A stretch of DNA of 64,000 nucleotides from the NCBI RefSeq assembly GCF_000003195.3, contig NC_012877.2, positions 24,695,838 to 24,759,837 of the forward strand, read 5' to 3'. Positions within the stretch are counted from its first letter, which is position 1; each line of letters begins with the position of its first letter. Below, in pieces: positions 34,065 through 46,960 of the stretch. Under the pieces are notes generated by a model. It was not told where the DNA came from. It did not search any database and saw only the letters and a list, made by a program, of their open reading frames with translations. Position numbers and translations under genes: made by a program. The DNA comes from Sorghum bicolor (lineage: Eukaryota; Streptophyta; Magnoliopsida; Poales; Poaceae).

Positions 34065-37000
34065 GTGTTAAGCATGCACTTAGCCTTATCAAAACATTCA
34101 TAAAGCATTCTCATCAAGCATAACATCAGGAGCATGTCATTTCATCCCAAAATGTGATTTTATGTGTTTTATTCCATGTGCTTTAAATATGTTAAAAATA
34201 TGATGCTTGCTTCTAAAATTGTGGAATATTCAAGATAGGTTGATTTATGTGTAAGAAGGTTTAAGAATATTTTTGTGCAATTTTTGGAGCAAAAGAATTT
34301 GAGAAATGGAATTTATACAAAAATCCCAAAATGAATTTATTTGAAAACCTAGAACTAGTTTTAATCTGTAATTCAAATTCTATTGGGAATTTGGTCTTGC
34401 TTATTAAAACAAAGTTGTAGGGTTTTTGTTTTGGAACAACTTTGTTATTGGGGGGAAAAGGTGGAAATGATTTTAAAATGGTCCAAATAAATTTAGAAAA
34501 GGATTTAAGAAACGAAATTCAAAAAAAAATGGAAAAGGGGGCAGGCGCTGCTGGGCTAACCCCGCCTCCCTTTCGGCCCAGACAGCGGCCCGGCTTGCCT
34601 CCCCCTCCCCCCTCTCTCCCACGCGCAGACGCCCGCCTCGTCCCAGCCAGCGACGGCCACGTGGCGGCCGTACGCCGGCGTCGTGGACGCTTCGCGGCCG
34701 ACCGGCTTCACCTGGTCGGGACGCCGGCCCTCCCAGGCGGCTCCATTCGCTCTGTCGCCCGCGCCTCTCTCCCTCCTCCCTCCGCTCGGGAGCACAACCG
34801 CAGCCGTATGAGCTCCGCCGCAACGCCATCGCCGGAGCAGCTCCGCTGCTCACCGCCGGCCACGCCAGTGCCCCAACCTCGACGCCAAAACCACCAGCGC
34901 ACTCGCCGTCGTCGCGGTAAGCTCCTGCGAACGCTCTACCGAGGTGAGAGCCCGCCGAACGCCGTGAATCGCTCGTCGGAGTTGCTCCGACCTCACCGGA
35001 GATCTCCGCCGCATCGAACCTCGCTCGTTTTCGCCTCGTTTCGCTTGCTTTTGGCGCGTTAGATCCGTAGTTCGACGGGGAAGCTTGGAGGAGCCCTTGC
35101 GCATATTCTACCGCACCGGAGCAGCCTGGCCACTGCGAGCAGCGCCGCCGTGCCGCCATGCATGCTCGTCAGAGGTGCTCCGGCCATCCTTCGGCCAATC
35201 TGAGGGCACCGCTGGGTGCGCCTCGCTGCGGGGAGCGCGATGGTGCTCACCCCGTGGCCGGGAACCTCACCGCCGGCGAGATCTGCTCGTCGGAGGTGCC
35301 CTCCCTCTCGGTCTCGCTGACCAGTGGGGTCTGAGGCCCACTGTCAGTCGCAGGGAGACCACGTTGGGTGTAGATCTGGGTGTCTTTAGCGTTTTTGATC
35401 CCGATTTCGATTTGATTTTCAGAAAATGTTTTCCAGAAATCGATTTAAAACTTGTAAAATCCATATCTTGAGTTCTACAACTCCAAATCTGATGAAATAA
35501 AGTTTGGTGTGCTCTCTATTTTCAGATCTACAGTTTGATGTAATTGCATGTCATGTTTGAACACTTTTTCTGTAAGAATATATTTAATCCATGCTTTTGC
35601 TAAACTTGGAAAATGCATAGTAATTAAAGTATGGCTCAGAAAAATGTGAAACTTGTTTTGTTGGCTCTGCATGTGTGTTAAATCACTGGGAAAATATTGC
35701 TACACATTATTTGGTGTAAAAATGAATTTATAGTGATTTAAATTCTTGTATGGCAGTGGTTTATGATTTTTAATAATTATTTGGATCATGCAATTAATCT
35801 GGAAATTTTTGTGGGTGTTTCCTATGATATTAGGCAAATTATAAAAAAATGAAATCTGTTGTTTGACACTTATACCACAGTAGAGTAATTGTAATTGCCC
35901 TTATTAATAAATCTTGTGATTTTTGTAGCTCAAAATAAGTATCGAAAAATTATGAAAAATTTATAGTAGACTTTATGCTTGACTGGTATTCTCCTGTATT
36001 TTTTGTAGAATTTATTGATGAACAGAACGGCATGCAAATTTTGAGGGGTCTAAAAATGAATAAAGAAACTATGAATTGTTATATATGGGTTAAATAGAAT
36101 AAAAAGGGGTTTGGTGTATCTTTGAAGCATCATGTGAGTTGCTGGTTACACTTGAAGGCCATTTATAGAAGAGAATGCAATATGTGTTTAATTCAATTGC
36201 ATGATTCTTGGATGATGTTGACTACTTTGTAAATGCCCACATAAATCCTCCCTACATCATGTCATAGTCATCTGGTATTCTATCGCATGAGCATTGTACC
36301 CCGGGCATCCCGCACTCCACTAATGAGCACACATGCATCATACAGGCTCGCAGGAGAACGAGGTGGGACCCGAGGAGCCAGAGGAGATTCAGGAGCAGGA
36401 ACCTCCGGAAGCACCGGAACCCGGGGAAGAGCTACAAGAGTGTCCGGATCACCGCCCCAGCACGTTTGAGAAAGGCAAGCCCCGGAGCATTCTAAGTCTC
36501 CCTATTCTCGCTAACTTACATGATATATTATGCTTGTTCTATTATATTGCATTTAAGTGATAGGAGTTGGTTGATACCGTTGATGCATTGGTACTCCTTG
36601 ATATCACCCCTCATTTATCTACCTTGTCCTATGTAGATAGGTACGGAGTCTATGCTTAGCTTGCTTAGTCCGGTAGAAGTCGGGTGATTTCCTGTCACCT
36701 ACGAGATATAGGTGGATACCTGCTTGATTAAGCAGTGATTGCTTTGGGAAAAGAATAACCAAGTGTGAAATGGAATTGAAGACCGGGCAGGGTCTTATGG
36801 TGGGTTGACTATAGTGCCCCTGCCTGTGTCGATTATGGACCGATCGTTGACGGCTCTCTTGTCATGTTGAACGCATGCCCCACACTTAGCTGGAAGGATA
36901 AGTCATTCTGACCGCGAAGCCTGAACACTATCCGGGCCGGGAATCGAGCCGCCATGCGCTGTATTGGTGATGGTTGAGGAGAACGACGAGGGCGCGGCAC

Positions 37001-37977
37001 GCAACCTTGGTATACCTTGGATACCTCGGTCGCCGGAACGGTCCTCGGGTACTGGCGGTGCCTGCCGAACCCGCGAATTGGTCCTGGATAGTGTAATACG
37101 GTGATCTGTAGCTCACTTGATTAGTGAGTGTGGTTTGTGTGGGGAATACTCGCCAGCTGGTTAGAAATCGATTCGAATCGCCATCGCTCCTGGACAGTGA
37201 GCACTTGACACAAGCCCTGTCCTCGTTGTAAGGACTATGGAACACTTGGGTTATAATGATAAAGGGTTTTATGAATGCTATGATGAGGTACCATCACATC
37301 ACTATACTTGCTTGTAATAGTGCAGGTGCAAACCTAGATAATAGGTAATGATACTGTCAATTTGAGCAAATTAAAAGAATAAAGATTTATGTAGGGCATG
37401 TTAATAGGATCTTGCAGTTATGCAAAAAGGTTGTCAGCTACCCCACTATATAGCCTTCATGATCCTTGAAGAGTCTTTATTTTAATTTATGACGGGTAAG
37501 TCTAGCTGAGTACATTCTCGTACTCAGGGTCCTACTCACATGTTGTTTTTGCAGATGGTCAAATGTACTATGGTTATTGCATCCTCTGTCTGTACCCAGC
37601 CATGGGTGATGACTAGACCAAGGGCGATGGTCACTCCGTCTTCTCTTTTGCTTTTGTGGGAATGACCGAATTATGGCACTGTATCAGACTAAGTGTGTGT
37701 ATTGTATTTTCGAACTATGAAGCTTCCGCTACCTGAGTACTTGGTTTGTAATAACTTTGAGAACTCTGATGTATTTTATGAATGTTGTAATCTGGATGTA
37801 TTTGTGGATGGCGACCGCTAAACTTATTACGATCTTGGCTGTATGTACGATATGTTGTCTGAAATCCATCGAGATTTCACGGACTACCGAGATTATATGG
37901 GCTTAAGCTCGATGGTTTGACTATGCAAATGGTCACTATTAGGCTTAATCTATTATAATTCGGTCGGTTCTGTTACA
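34052..37977 (+). repeat. F 3' LTR
   Basis: 3,926 bp, colinear with the 5' LTR and with the same zones. Scattered substitutions and small indels, including an 18-bp insertion near 34720 relative to the 5' copy. Confidence 0.95.
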
Positions 37978-37982
37978 GATCG

Positions 37983-40900
37983 CGCCGCCAGTGGACCACA
38001 GGGAGCCCTAGCCGCCTGAGGGCTACGTGGTGTCCAACGAGGCTCCTCCGAGCCGCTTCATGCGGGCGCTCTTCCTCCATTATGGGGTGGAGCTCCAGCA
38101 CTTCTCCCCAAACGCCATCACCGTCGCGGCGGTCTTCGCCGCGGTGTGTGAGGGCTATCTGGGGATGATGCCCCACTGGGAGCTGTGGCTCCACCTCTAT
38201 AAGGGCGAGCTCTTCAACGCCCCCACCGGGACCACCGGCGTTAGGAAGTCTGTGCGGGTGGGATGCCTCAACCTCGTGCTGAAGACGGGGAAGACGGATA
38301 GGCCGCGCGAGTACATCCCAGTGGGATTATCGACTAACCATGCCGGCTAGGACTCCCAGTGGTTTTATCTACGGAACGACGACAATCTCCTACCCGCTTA
38401 CACCGGTCGCCTGATCACGGAGGGTCCAGCGGACTGGACATACGGCATCGTCTAAGCCCATCAGTCGCGGCTCGACCCCCTCCTCGGCGCCTTGAAGAAG
38501 CTTCGCTCGGAGGGCCTGTCTGCCGCTCTCGTCCTCTCGGCCGTCCATCATCGAAGGGTTCTCCCATTGATGTCTCGTCCGCTGAGGATGGACGAGATGG
38601 GCCCAGGCGTCTTGTCAGGGGACCTCGAGGCGTGTCGGATGTCCAACGAGGCTCCGGCGGAAGATGAGGTCGCGGCCCGGGTCAGGGCGGCCATCGCCGG
38701 CGATTTTAAGCCAGAGCATGTTAACGGCTTCCCCATGAGGCCTGACGTGGGCTCGATCGATCTGGTATGTTCTTTTCTCGTACACAGCTCCGATTTTGCA
38801 TTTCTTTCGATCCCATCTTAAGCCTATCATTGTTCTGGTAGGGACGGATTGATGTCCGGTCCTCGAGGCCTCCAGTAAAGGAGGACGAGGCCGACCGTGA
38901 CAAACGGCGCCAGTCCACCGAGAAACTGAAGTCCACCAAGGACTCTGAGAGGAAAGGAAAAAGGAAGAAGAATCTCGATCGCCAAGCGCTAGAGGCGCGT
39001 CGAGCCAAGTCCAGGCAGTTGGGGGAGCCTGAAGAAGAATCCCCCAGTGAAGATGACGGTGGAGACGACGATGGAGATAGCGACGACTCCGAGGGGATGG
39101 CGTCTCGTCTTGACAGGATCCTCGAGGGTCCTCCTCGAGGTGACGTTGACGCCCCGCAGATGGGAGCACCGAAAGAGGGCCCGAGCGGATCTCATCGCAC
39201 CCGCGCGGACACCCCTCCTGCGCCTGCGCCAAGTCGGGCCGTTTCGCACCATCAACCTCCCCTCGCACCCAAGACGAGTGGTCGGGTTAAGTCCCAGGTG
39301 ACGGGGCGTCCGAGAAGGGAGAAACCATCCGCAGGAGCGCCAGCCCTGGTGCTTGTCAGGCGGGTGACACTGGGCCAAGACCACGCCCGCCCTCGAGGGG
39401 CCTGGAGCCTTGACGCGTGGTGGCTCGAGGCCCATCGGTCGAGGTACCGGTAGGCGAGCCGTTCTCCCTGTGGTGTAAGTCCTTCGACGCTGTGGTTCTT
39501 ACTTTCCTGATTCTTCGCGTTTTCTCGTATACCGGTCTTTTTTTGCTCGTTCCTCTTTCCTCAGATTGAAGCGGGCGCTTGAGCAGGCCCAGCCTTCAAT
39601 GGCGAAGAGGCTCAAAGTGGGAGCAGCCTCCAAGGAGCCAGGTTAGTAGCTTATTCGTGAGATTTGTGTCGTCCTTACGTCGGTCATCATAGCGGCTGAT
39701 CTTTGTTTTTCGTTCTACAGGCTCCTCCAACCCTCAGCTACCGACCGGCACCGAGAGCGCCCCACCTCGTCCCCCGTCGGGTGATCCTGCCCCGTCGTCC
39801 CCAAAACAAGCCGAGGCGCCCTGGCCCCAAGGGCAGGAAGGAGCCCCCGAGCCTCCCTGATCGAGGGTCAAGGGGGATCCCATTACCATTAGTGATGGTT
39901 CTGGCGGCGACGGGACCTTGAGGGACGCCCATCCTATGGACGAGGAGGCCCAGACTTCTCTCGTCGTGGGACGGATGCCCTGGCCTGCCGGGCTTCGTTC
40001 CATCAAGGAGCAGAAGAAGAAAGAAGAGGAGGAGCGCGAGCAGGAGATGCGGCGGCAGCTGCAGGAGCAGGACCGCCGACAAGAGCCGTAGGAGCTCGAG
40101 GAGCAACAGCAGTAGCAGCAGGGGGTCCAGGAAGAAGGACCCCTCGAGCCCCCTCCTCAAAGTCCACACCAACTTGTACTACCGGCGCCGCAAGAGCCCG
40201 GAGACCACGAAGAGGATTTGCCGGTTTTTGGCCCTCCGACCCCGGCGTGGCTCCGTCCCGGGGTGCCCGCCACGATCCCAGCAGAGTCAGGGCAGGCGGA
40301 TGGTGTGGTGGCGCTTGCCTGCATGATGCACACCCCCGTCGACCCCGAGTCCGAGATCAGGAGGACGATCTATGGCATGGATGGAATTGCCCCAGGGTTC
40401 CTCCGGGAGCGCCGAGCGTGGGAGGACCGCATTCCTGCTGAGGAGGACGAGGCCGGGACGTCGGGTAGTAAAGACGGCACCTGGAAGACGGTGGACGACG
40501 ACGGGCGGTTCCCTTCCATCGTCGACTTGTTCCTGCGCCATGGGGGATCCCTCGAGACCGTCGAGGATCTCATTCGTGGCGTCAAGGCGCGGGCTGACCT
40601 GGAGATGGAAAACTGGTGCCCCGATCGGATCCGCATCCGTGCTTCCACCGATCCGTCCGAGCCTAACATCTTCCTGGATGATCGGAAGGAGGCCGAGAAG
40701 TGAGAACACGTCGAGGAGCTCTGCCTTTGGATGAAGCACGTGGTGGGGCTAATGTCGGAAGTCATCAATAACGGGCTCGGGCCGGCCTACTTTGTAAGTG
40801 TTTTTCGGTCCTTAATCCTCATGGAGCTTTTGGTTTTGTGTTCTAACTGTTCAACACTGGCTCGCAGGACATGAAAGAGACCTCCCGTATCAAATCGAGC

Positions 40901-42078
40901 TTCATCCATGCCACGAGAGGCGGCTGGGAGCAGCTCTCCCTCCTCAAGGACCAACTCCTCGAGTCGCAGGAGAAACTCCTCAAGGCTTATAAAGAGCTCA
41001 TAGCGCTCGAGGAGGAGAAGAAGGTGAGGGAGGCTGCCCTGGTCGAGGCTCGAGAAGCCTCAAGGAAGGCGATGGAAGAGGCCGTGCTACTGAGGGAGCG
41101 GGCTCTGACGGTTGAAGAGGCTGCGTCTAAAGCCCGGGAGGAGGCCCTGTCTTACAAGAACATCGTTGCAGACCTCGACAAGGAGAAGGGCCTCCTCAAG
41201 ACTGACCTAGACTCCATCCGAGAATCCTTCCGGAGGATAAAGGTGGATTATGTGGACAGCGAGGTCGCCAGGGGCGCCGCAGAGGAGGCAAAGAAGAAGG
41301 CCCTCAAAGACCTCGAGGCGGAGCGAGTTCGATCCCGCAGCCTCTCTGACGACGTCGATCGTCTAAAGGGGGAGCTGTTGGAGAAGAATGGAGCCATTGC
41401 TCAGGCTGGCAAGGCGATCGAGGATCTTCGTGTTGCCAACACTAAGCTGGCACGCTCCAACAGAGAGATCGAGAGGGCCAACACCAAATTAGTTGGCGAG
41501 AACACAGCCCTGGAGGAGAGCATCCGCGGTATGTTTCTATTGTCGGATTTCCTTTTTCGAGGTGTGCTTGATTTTTTCTAAAGTTTTTGCATTGGCATTC
41601 ACAGGGCTTAAGGACGAGCTCTTGGCCGCCAAAGTCGAGGCTCGCAGCGCCAAGGCCCAGCTCGAGGTGGAGGTTGCTTTGAACCGTCGAGTGCGGACGG
41701 CGATAAGCGATCTCTCGACTTCTTGTGAGGTCGAGCCCATGGACGAGTCAAAGGAGGAAGCTGGACGCACTGGTCGACCAGCTGTGCTACTTAGGCGCGA
41801 CGCTGAGGGATCGGGTGCGGGATGCCCTCCATATCGGGGTAAAGCGGGCAATGGCGGTTGTCTGCTCAGGCTTTTCCTACGACATGGAGGTGGTGTCCCA
41901 CGGCTTTGTCACTGACATTTCCAAGACCGACACGGAGAATGAAGAAAGGCTCCATGCCTTGATCGACGACGCAGAGGTTCCTGGGGAGAGGTTGGCTAAG
42001 CTGTTCGAGCCCGAGGTGCTTCCCCCTGAGACTAGCTCAGGCACTGGCAAGGGTGGTGAGGACCGTGATGCGGACTAA
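37983..42078 (+). pseudogene. B antisense gene, main part: six-exon gypsy-type transposon protein
   Basis: Continues the frame of 23354-23480. Proposed exons: to 38764, 38842-39443, 39565-39641, 39721-40793, 40868-41528 and 41605-42078, each bounded by GT...AG with T-rich acceptors, joining in frame. The first part matches the putative gypsy-type transposon domain (Pfam Transposase_28; SRFMRALFLHYGVELQHFSP). Next come a charged basic/acidic region, a Glu/Gln-rich stretch, a long coiled coil in exon 5 (about 40880-41520), and a C-terminal segment (HIGVKRAMAVV). The exon 2 end at 39443 is chosen because it keeps the frame; a stronger GTAAGT at 39475 does not. Stops at 38009, 38348, 38453, about 39861, 40088 and 40701, plus a frame change near 41745, make it a pseudogene. 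Cellular role unknown. Confidence 0.8.
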
Positions 42079-42613
42079 GGCCTGCGAGCCTGCTCTGGGT
42101 GCTTGGGCCCTTTGTATAGTACTTTGTTAATTTGTATTTAAGTAATATCTTTTAAGTGGTTGTTAAATGTTTATCTATCTTTCCTCTCGAGGTTCCTTTA
42201 TTCCTTTTTGTGCCTTTGTTTGTTTTTCTTACTTGGTCTTTTGTTCGAGGCGGTCTCGATTGCCTCAAGGGTGAGGGGGGTGAGTAGAGTTTCCATAGCC
42301 CGGGGGCGTAGGAGTTCTCAGGCTCGTCGTTTCTTGGCACTTAAGGGGGGCTCGAGGTACCTTTACTACTCAACCATATGAGATTACCGATAGGAACGAA
42401 AGGATTACTTGGTTTTTTCGATACTTGGGGGGGGTCACCCCCCTTGCTAGCCCCCGAGGGGGTATCAACTATGATGGGTCATAGTCGATACTCCCTTCTA
42501 ACGTTGAGACTTGTGAAAAGGTAAGTCGCTCGAGGGAAATACTTTATTTATTCATGCATCCATTTACAAGGCCTTGGTACAGAATGTACGCAGGAACATA
42601 AAACTTTGAAATT
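42079..42613. other. Convergent spacer between B's antisense gene and pol
   Basis: No gene seen. T-rich on the + strand (42120-42240), plausible as the 3' end region of the antisense transcript. Confidence 0.5.
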
Positions 42614-45600
42614 CTAGGGGTAGAATCGACGTAGCTGTTCGATGTTCCACGCGTTGGTGAAGATCGCCACCTTTTCGTTCGCAAGCTTGTATGTCCCTGG
42701 CTTCAAGACCTCAGCCACCACGTATGGGCCCTCCCAAGGTGGAGTCAACTTGTGGCGTCCTTGATTGCTTTGCCGCCGTCGTAGTACAAGGTCACCCACA
42801 TTCAAGTCCCTCTTGCGCACGTGCTTGTCGTGGTAGCGTCGAAGTTTCTGCTGGTATCTAGCAGAGTTGATGAGGGCCATGTCTCGAGCCTCCTCGAGCT
42901 GGTCGACCGCATTCTCTTGAGTCTCCTTATTTGATCGCTCTTTGTACGCTTTGAGTTGAGGGGATCCATACTCGAGGTCCGTTGGAAGCACGGCCTCGGA
43001 GCCATACACCATGAAGAATGGGGTGTATTTTGTGGCCCTGCTTGGTGTTGTCCTTAGGCTCCATAGAACCATGGAAAGTTCCTCGACCCATTTCTTGCCG
43101 AATTTCTTCAAGCGATTGTAGATCCTTGGTTTGAGCCCTTGCAAAATCATGCCGTTGGCACGCTCGACCTGGCCGTTAGTTCGAGGGTGGGCCACTGCAG
43201 ACCAGTTCACACGGATGTGATGCTGATCGCAGAAGTCCAAGAACTTTTTGCCGGTGAACTGAGTGCCGTTGTCGGTGATGATGACGTTAGGAATCCCAAA
43301 CCGGTGGATGATGTCGGTGAAGAAAAGGACAGCCTGCTCGGAGCGGATGTTGGTGATGGGTCGAGCCTCGATCCATTTGGAGAATTTGTGAATGGCCACT
43401 AGCAGGTGGGTGTACCCCCTTTTGCCTTTTGTAGAGGCCCTACTAAGTCGAGCCCCCACACCACAAACGGCCATGTGATGGGGATCATCTGAAGAGCGTG
43501 GGCGGGCAGATGCGTCTATTTGGCGTAGAACTGACACCCATGGCATGAGCGCACGAGCTCGATGGCATCAGCTACGGCCGTCGGCCAGTAGAAGCCTTGT
43601 CAGAAGGCGTTCCCTACGAGGGTTCGTGGAGCAGGATGGTGGCCACAAGCCCCTGAGTGTAGGTCCTCGAGGAGTTTCCGGCCTTCTTCCACGGTGATGC
43701 AACGTTGCAAGACCCCCGTCGGTCTTTGTCGATATAGCTCATTGTCCTCGCCATAGATTACATATGACTTGGCCCGTCGAGCGATACGGTGGGCCTCGGA
43801 TCGATCTTCTGGCAACTCGCAGCAGATTAGGCAGTCGAGGAACGGCGTGCGCCAGTCAAACGGTCGACCGGGCTGCTGTTCTACCTCCATTACTTCGGCC
43901 GCCATTAGTAGCGCTTCAACGTTGTTGGCCTGCTGGGCTGGAGCGGCTTCGACACCAGCCCCCGAGCCCAAGTCGATGGATGGCTCGTGAAGATCTCTCG
44001 AGAACGCGTCAGGTGGTACCGTGCCTCGGGTTGACGCAATCTTGACGAGTTCGTCGGCTGCCTCGTTGTAGCGTCGGGCGACGTGGACGAGCTCGAGGCC
44101 ATGGATTTTGTCCTTGAGTCGACGGAGTTCCTTGCAGTATGCCTCCATTTTCGGGTCGTGGCAGCTTGAGGTCTTCATCACTTGGTCGATGACGAGTTGG
44201 GAGTCGCGTCGGACATCAAGGCGTCGGACTCCTAGCTCGATGGCGATCTTGAGACCGTTGATGAGGGCCTCGTACTCCGCGACGTTGTTGGATGCGGCAA
44301 AGTGAATCCTGATGACATATCTCATATGAACACCCAGGGGTGAGATGAATAGCAGGCCGGCCCCAGCTCCCGTCTTCATGAGAGACCCGTCAAAATACAT
44401 CATCCACAGCTCCGACTGAACCTGAGTCAGAGGAAGCTGGGAGTCCGTCCACTCCGCAACGAAATCTACCAGGGCTTGTGACTTGATAGCCTTACGGGGC
44501 GCATAAGTGAGAGTCTCACTCATGAGCTCGACCGATCATTTGGCTATTCTTCCCGTTGCTTCCCTGCTTTGGATTATCTCGCCCAGGGGGAAGGACGAGA
44601 CCACTGTGATAGGGTGGCCGAGGAAATAGTGCTGTAGCTTGCGTCGAGCGAGGATTACGGCGTAGATCAGCTTCTGGATTTGGGGGTAACGCGCCTTGGT
44701 CTCTGAGAGCACTTCGCTGACGAAATAGACCGGCCTCTGAACTGGCAACGCATGCCCCTCCTCCTGCCTCTCGACCACCACAGCTCCACTGACGACCTGG
44801 GTCGTCGAGGCAACGTAAAGGAGCAGTGGTTCTGCAGGTTGAGGTGGGACCAGGACTGGTGCTGAGGTCAGTGTTTTCTTTAGGTTTTCGAGGGCTTCCT
44901 CGGCCTCGGGGGTCCAAGAGAAACGCTCGACCTTCTTCAGAAGTCGATACAGCGGCAACGCCTTTTCTCCTAACCTCGAGATGAAACGACTTAGCGCCGC
45001 TAAACATCCCGTGACTCTCTGCACGCCCTTGATGTCTCGAATCGGCCCCATTCTTGTGATGGCCGCGACTTTCTCGGGGTTGGCCTCGATCCCACGCTGG
45101 GAAATGATGTATCCCAGGAGCATGCCTCGAGGCACGCCGAAAACGCATTTCTCAGGGTTGAGCTCGATCTAGTTGGCGCGTAAGCAGCTGAAAGCGATCT
45201 CGAGGTCCTGGATCAGGTCTCCTCGTTGCTTTGACTTGATGACGATGTCGTCGACATAGGCCTCGACTGTCGACCCTATGTGCTTGCCAAACACATGGAG
45301 GACGCAGCGCTGGTACGTGGCTCCCGCATTCCGAAGCCCGAACGGCATGGTTACATAGCAATACATCCCAAAAGGTGTGATGAAAGATGTCGTGAGCTGG
45401 TCGGATTCTTTCATTTTTATTTGATGGTAACCAGAATATGCATCAAGGAAAGAAAGGGTTTCACATCCCGCAGTAGAATCAACAATTTGATCAATACATG
45501 GTAGTGGAAAGGGAACTTTCAGACATGCTTTATTTAAACTCGTATAATCGACACACATCCTCATTTTCCCATTCTTTTTCTTAACTAGTACAGGGTTTGC

Positions 45601-45840
45601 TAACCAGTCGGGATGGTGAACCTCCTTGATGAATCCGGCCGCCAAAAGCTTGTGGACCTCCTCGCCAATGATCTTGCGATTCTCCTCGTCGAATCGGCGC
45701 AACCGTTGCTTCACTGGCTTGGAACCGGCTCGAATTTCCAAGCAGTGCTCGGCGACTTCCCTCGGTATGCCTGGCATGTCCGAGGGACTCCATGCAAACA
45801 TATCGGCGTTCGCACGGAGAAAGTCGATGAGCACAGCTTC
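42614..45840 (-). pseudogene. pol: B pol: RT, RNase H, second RNase H, integrase
   Basis: RT from about 45834 with YVDDIV near 45265-45248. Stop at 45166-45168 in the thumb. RNase H/connection 45135-44536, ending in a stop. Tat-type second RNase H about 44420-44000 (YFDGSLMKTGAGAG). Integrase from about 43800 to 42614 with ITDNGTQ and NGQVERANG. A stop follows VGNAF near 43600 and a frame change lies near 43440 in the catalytic core. Convergent with the plus-strand antisense gene, 536 bp away. Homologous to A pol throughout. Confidence 0.9.
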
Positions 45841-46955
45841 CTATTTGGGGTCGAGGTCGGCGCTGATCGTCAGCACCTTGCCGTCGGAGTCGTTAGGGTC
45901 GAGCAGGATCTTCTTAGTTCCTTCTGTTGGCTTGAAGCTGCCCGCGTGGCGCTTGGGCTCTGGAGCCTCAACGGCTAGGGCCTCAAGCTTCGCGATGAGC
46001 TCAGTGGAATTCTCGACCGCCTCCCCATACTCGACGCACTCCACGTCGCACTCGTAAGCGTGCTCGAAGGAGGAGCTGACGGTGATGACGCCTTTGGGAC
46101 CGGGCATCTTCAGCTTCAAGTAGGTGTAGTTGGGTATAGCCATGAATTTGGCATAGCCCAGGCACCCGATGATGGCGTGGTACGTGCCCCGGAACCCAAC
46201 CACCTCAAAGGTGAGGGTCTCCTTTCTGAAGTTGGCCTTTGTGCCAAAGCAGACCGGTAGGTCGATTCGACCCACTGGCAGCGCCTTCTTCCCTGGCACG
46301 ACGCCATGGAAACCGCCGGCGCTTGGTTGGAGCCGCCCCCTGTCGATGTTGAGGAGGTCGAGGGTCTCGAGGTAGATGATGTTGAGGCTGCTGCCGCCGT
46401 CCATCAACACCTTTGAAAGTCGGGTTTTGATGATGATGGGGTCGACGATGAGTGGGTAGACGCCTGGGGCAACTACCTTGTCCGGGTGGTCCTCTCGATC
46501 GAAGGTAATGGGAGTGCTCGACCAGCTGAGGTACTGGGGCACCGCCATTCTTGCCGCAAAGACCTCATGGCGTTCCCTCTTGCACTGCCTTGTGGTCAAC
46601 TGCGTCGAGGGCCCACCATAGATCATGTAGCAGTCGTGGACGGTTGGGAAGCCGTCGTCGTATTTTTTGTCCTCCTTGTTGCCGCCCTTCTCCTTCTTTG
46701 GGTCGTCACGCGCGTCCTTTTTGAACCCTAGACCGTCAAAATGCTTTTTCAGCATACGACAGTCCTTGAGCTTATGGTTGGCTCCTCCCTTATGGTAAGG
46801 GTATGGCTCCTCTAGCATCTTATCGAAGATGCCTCCATCTGGAGGGCCTCGAGGCCTCTTGCGTTCCATGGCGGCGACGAGATCGTCGTCGAAGTCTTCC
46901 CGCTGAACTGCCACGCTTTCTGCTTCTTCTTGTTCTTCTTGGGCCCCCGACTGGG
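45841..46955 (-). pseudogene. B gag C-terminus and protease (cut from gag by C)
   Basis: Continuation of B's gag after C is removed. It holds a zinc-binding motif in which the first Cys is replaced by Tyr (PYHKGGANHKLKDC), then a protease with LMDGGSSLN. It ends at TAG 45841-45843, the same codon as TAG 16625 in A. The frame is otherwise open for over 350 codons. Confidence 0.85.
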
Positions 46956-46960
46956 GGTCC
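46956..46960. repeat. Target-site duplication of C (GGTCC; partner 54646-54650)
   Basis: Exact 5-bp copies flank the TG...CA ends of C. Confidence 0.93.

Larger units (their letters stand above)
23481..37977 (+). mobile_element. Element F: complete Tekay/Del-type chromovirus retrotransposon
   Basis: A 14,497-bp plus-strand element with all structural landmarks: LTRs 23481-27388 and 34052-37977, primer site 27391-27402, leader, an extra H3-like frame (28208-29251), gag, pol ending in a chromodomain-like region, polypurine tract 34038-34050, and the GATCG duplication. LTRs differ by about 2-3% by eye, so it is one of the youngest insertions. It sits in exon 1 of B's antisense gene. The coding frames carry stops, nearly all TAG, so this copy cannot move on its own. 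Confidence 0.96.

Noticed and set aside
34473..35159. 228-codon minus-strand frame in the F 3' LTR as a gene
   Set aside because: The matching stretch of the 5' LTR has the frame broken, and the residues are Arg/Gly/Ala-rich as expected from GC-rich DNA.
39475..39480. GTAAGT as the end of exon 2 in B's antisense gene
   Set aside because: It is the stronger donor match, but using it leaves a stop before it and puts exon 3 out of frame; 39443 keeps the frame. It may still be used as an alternative site.
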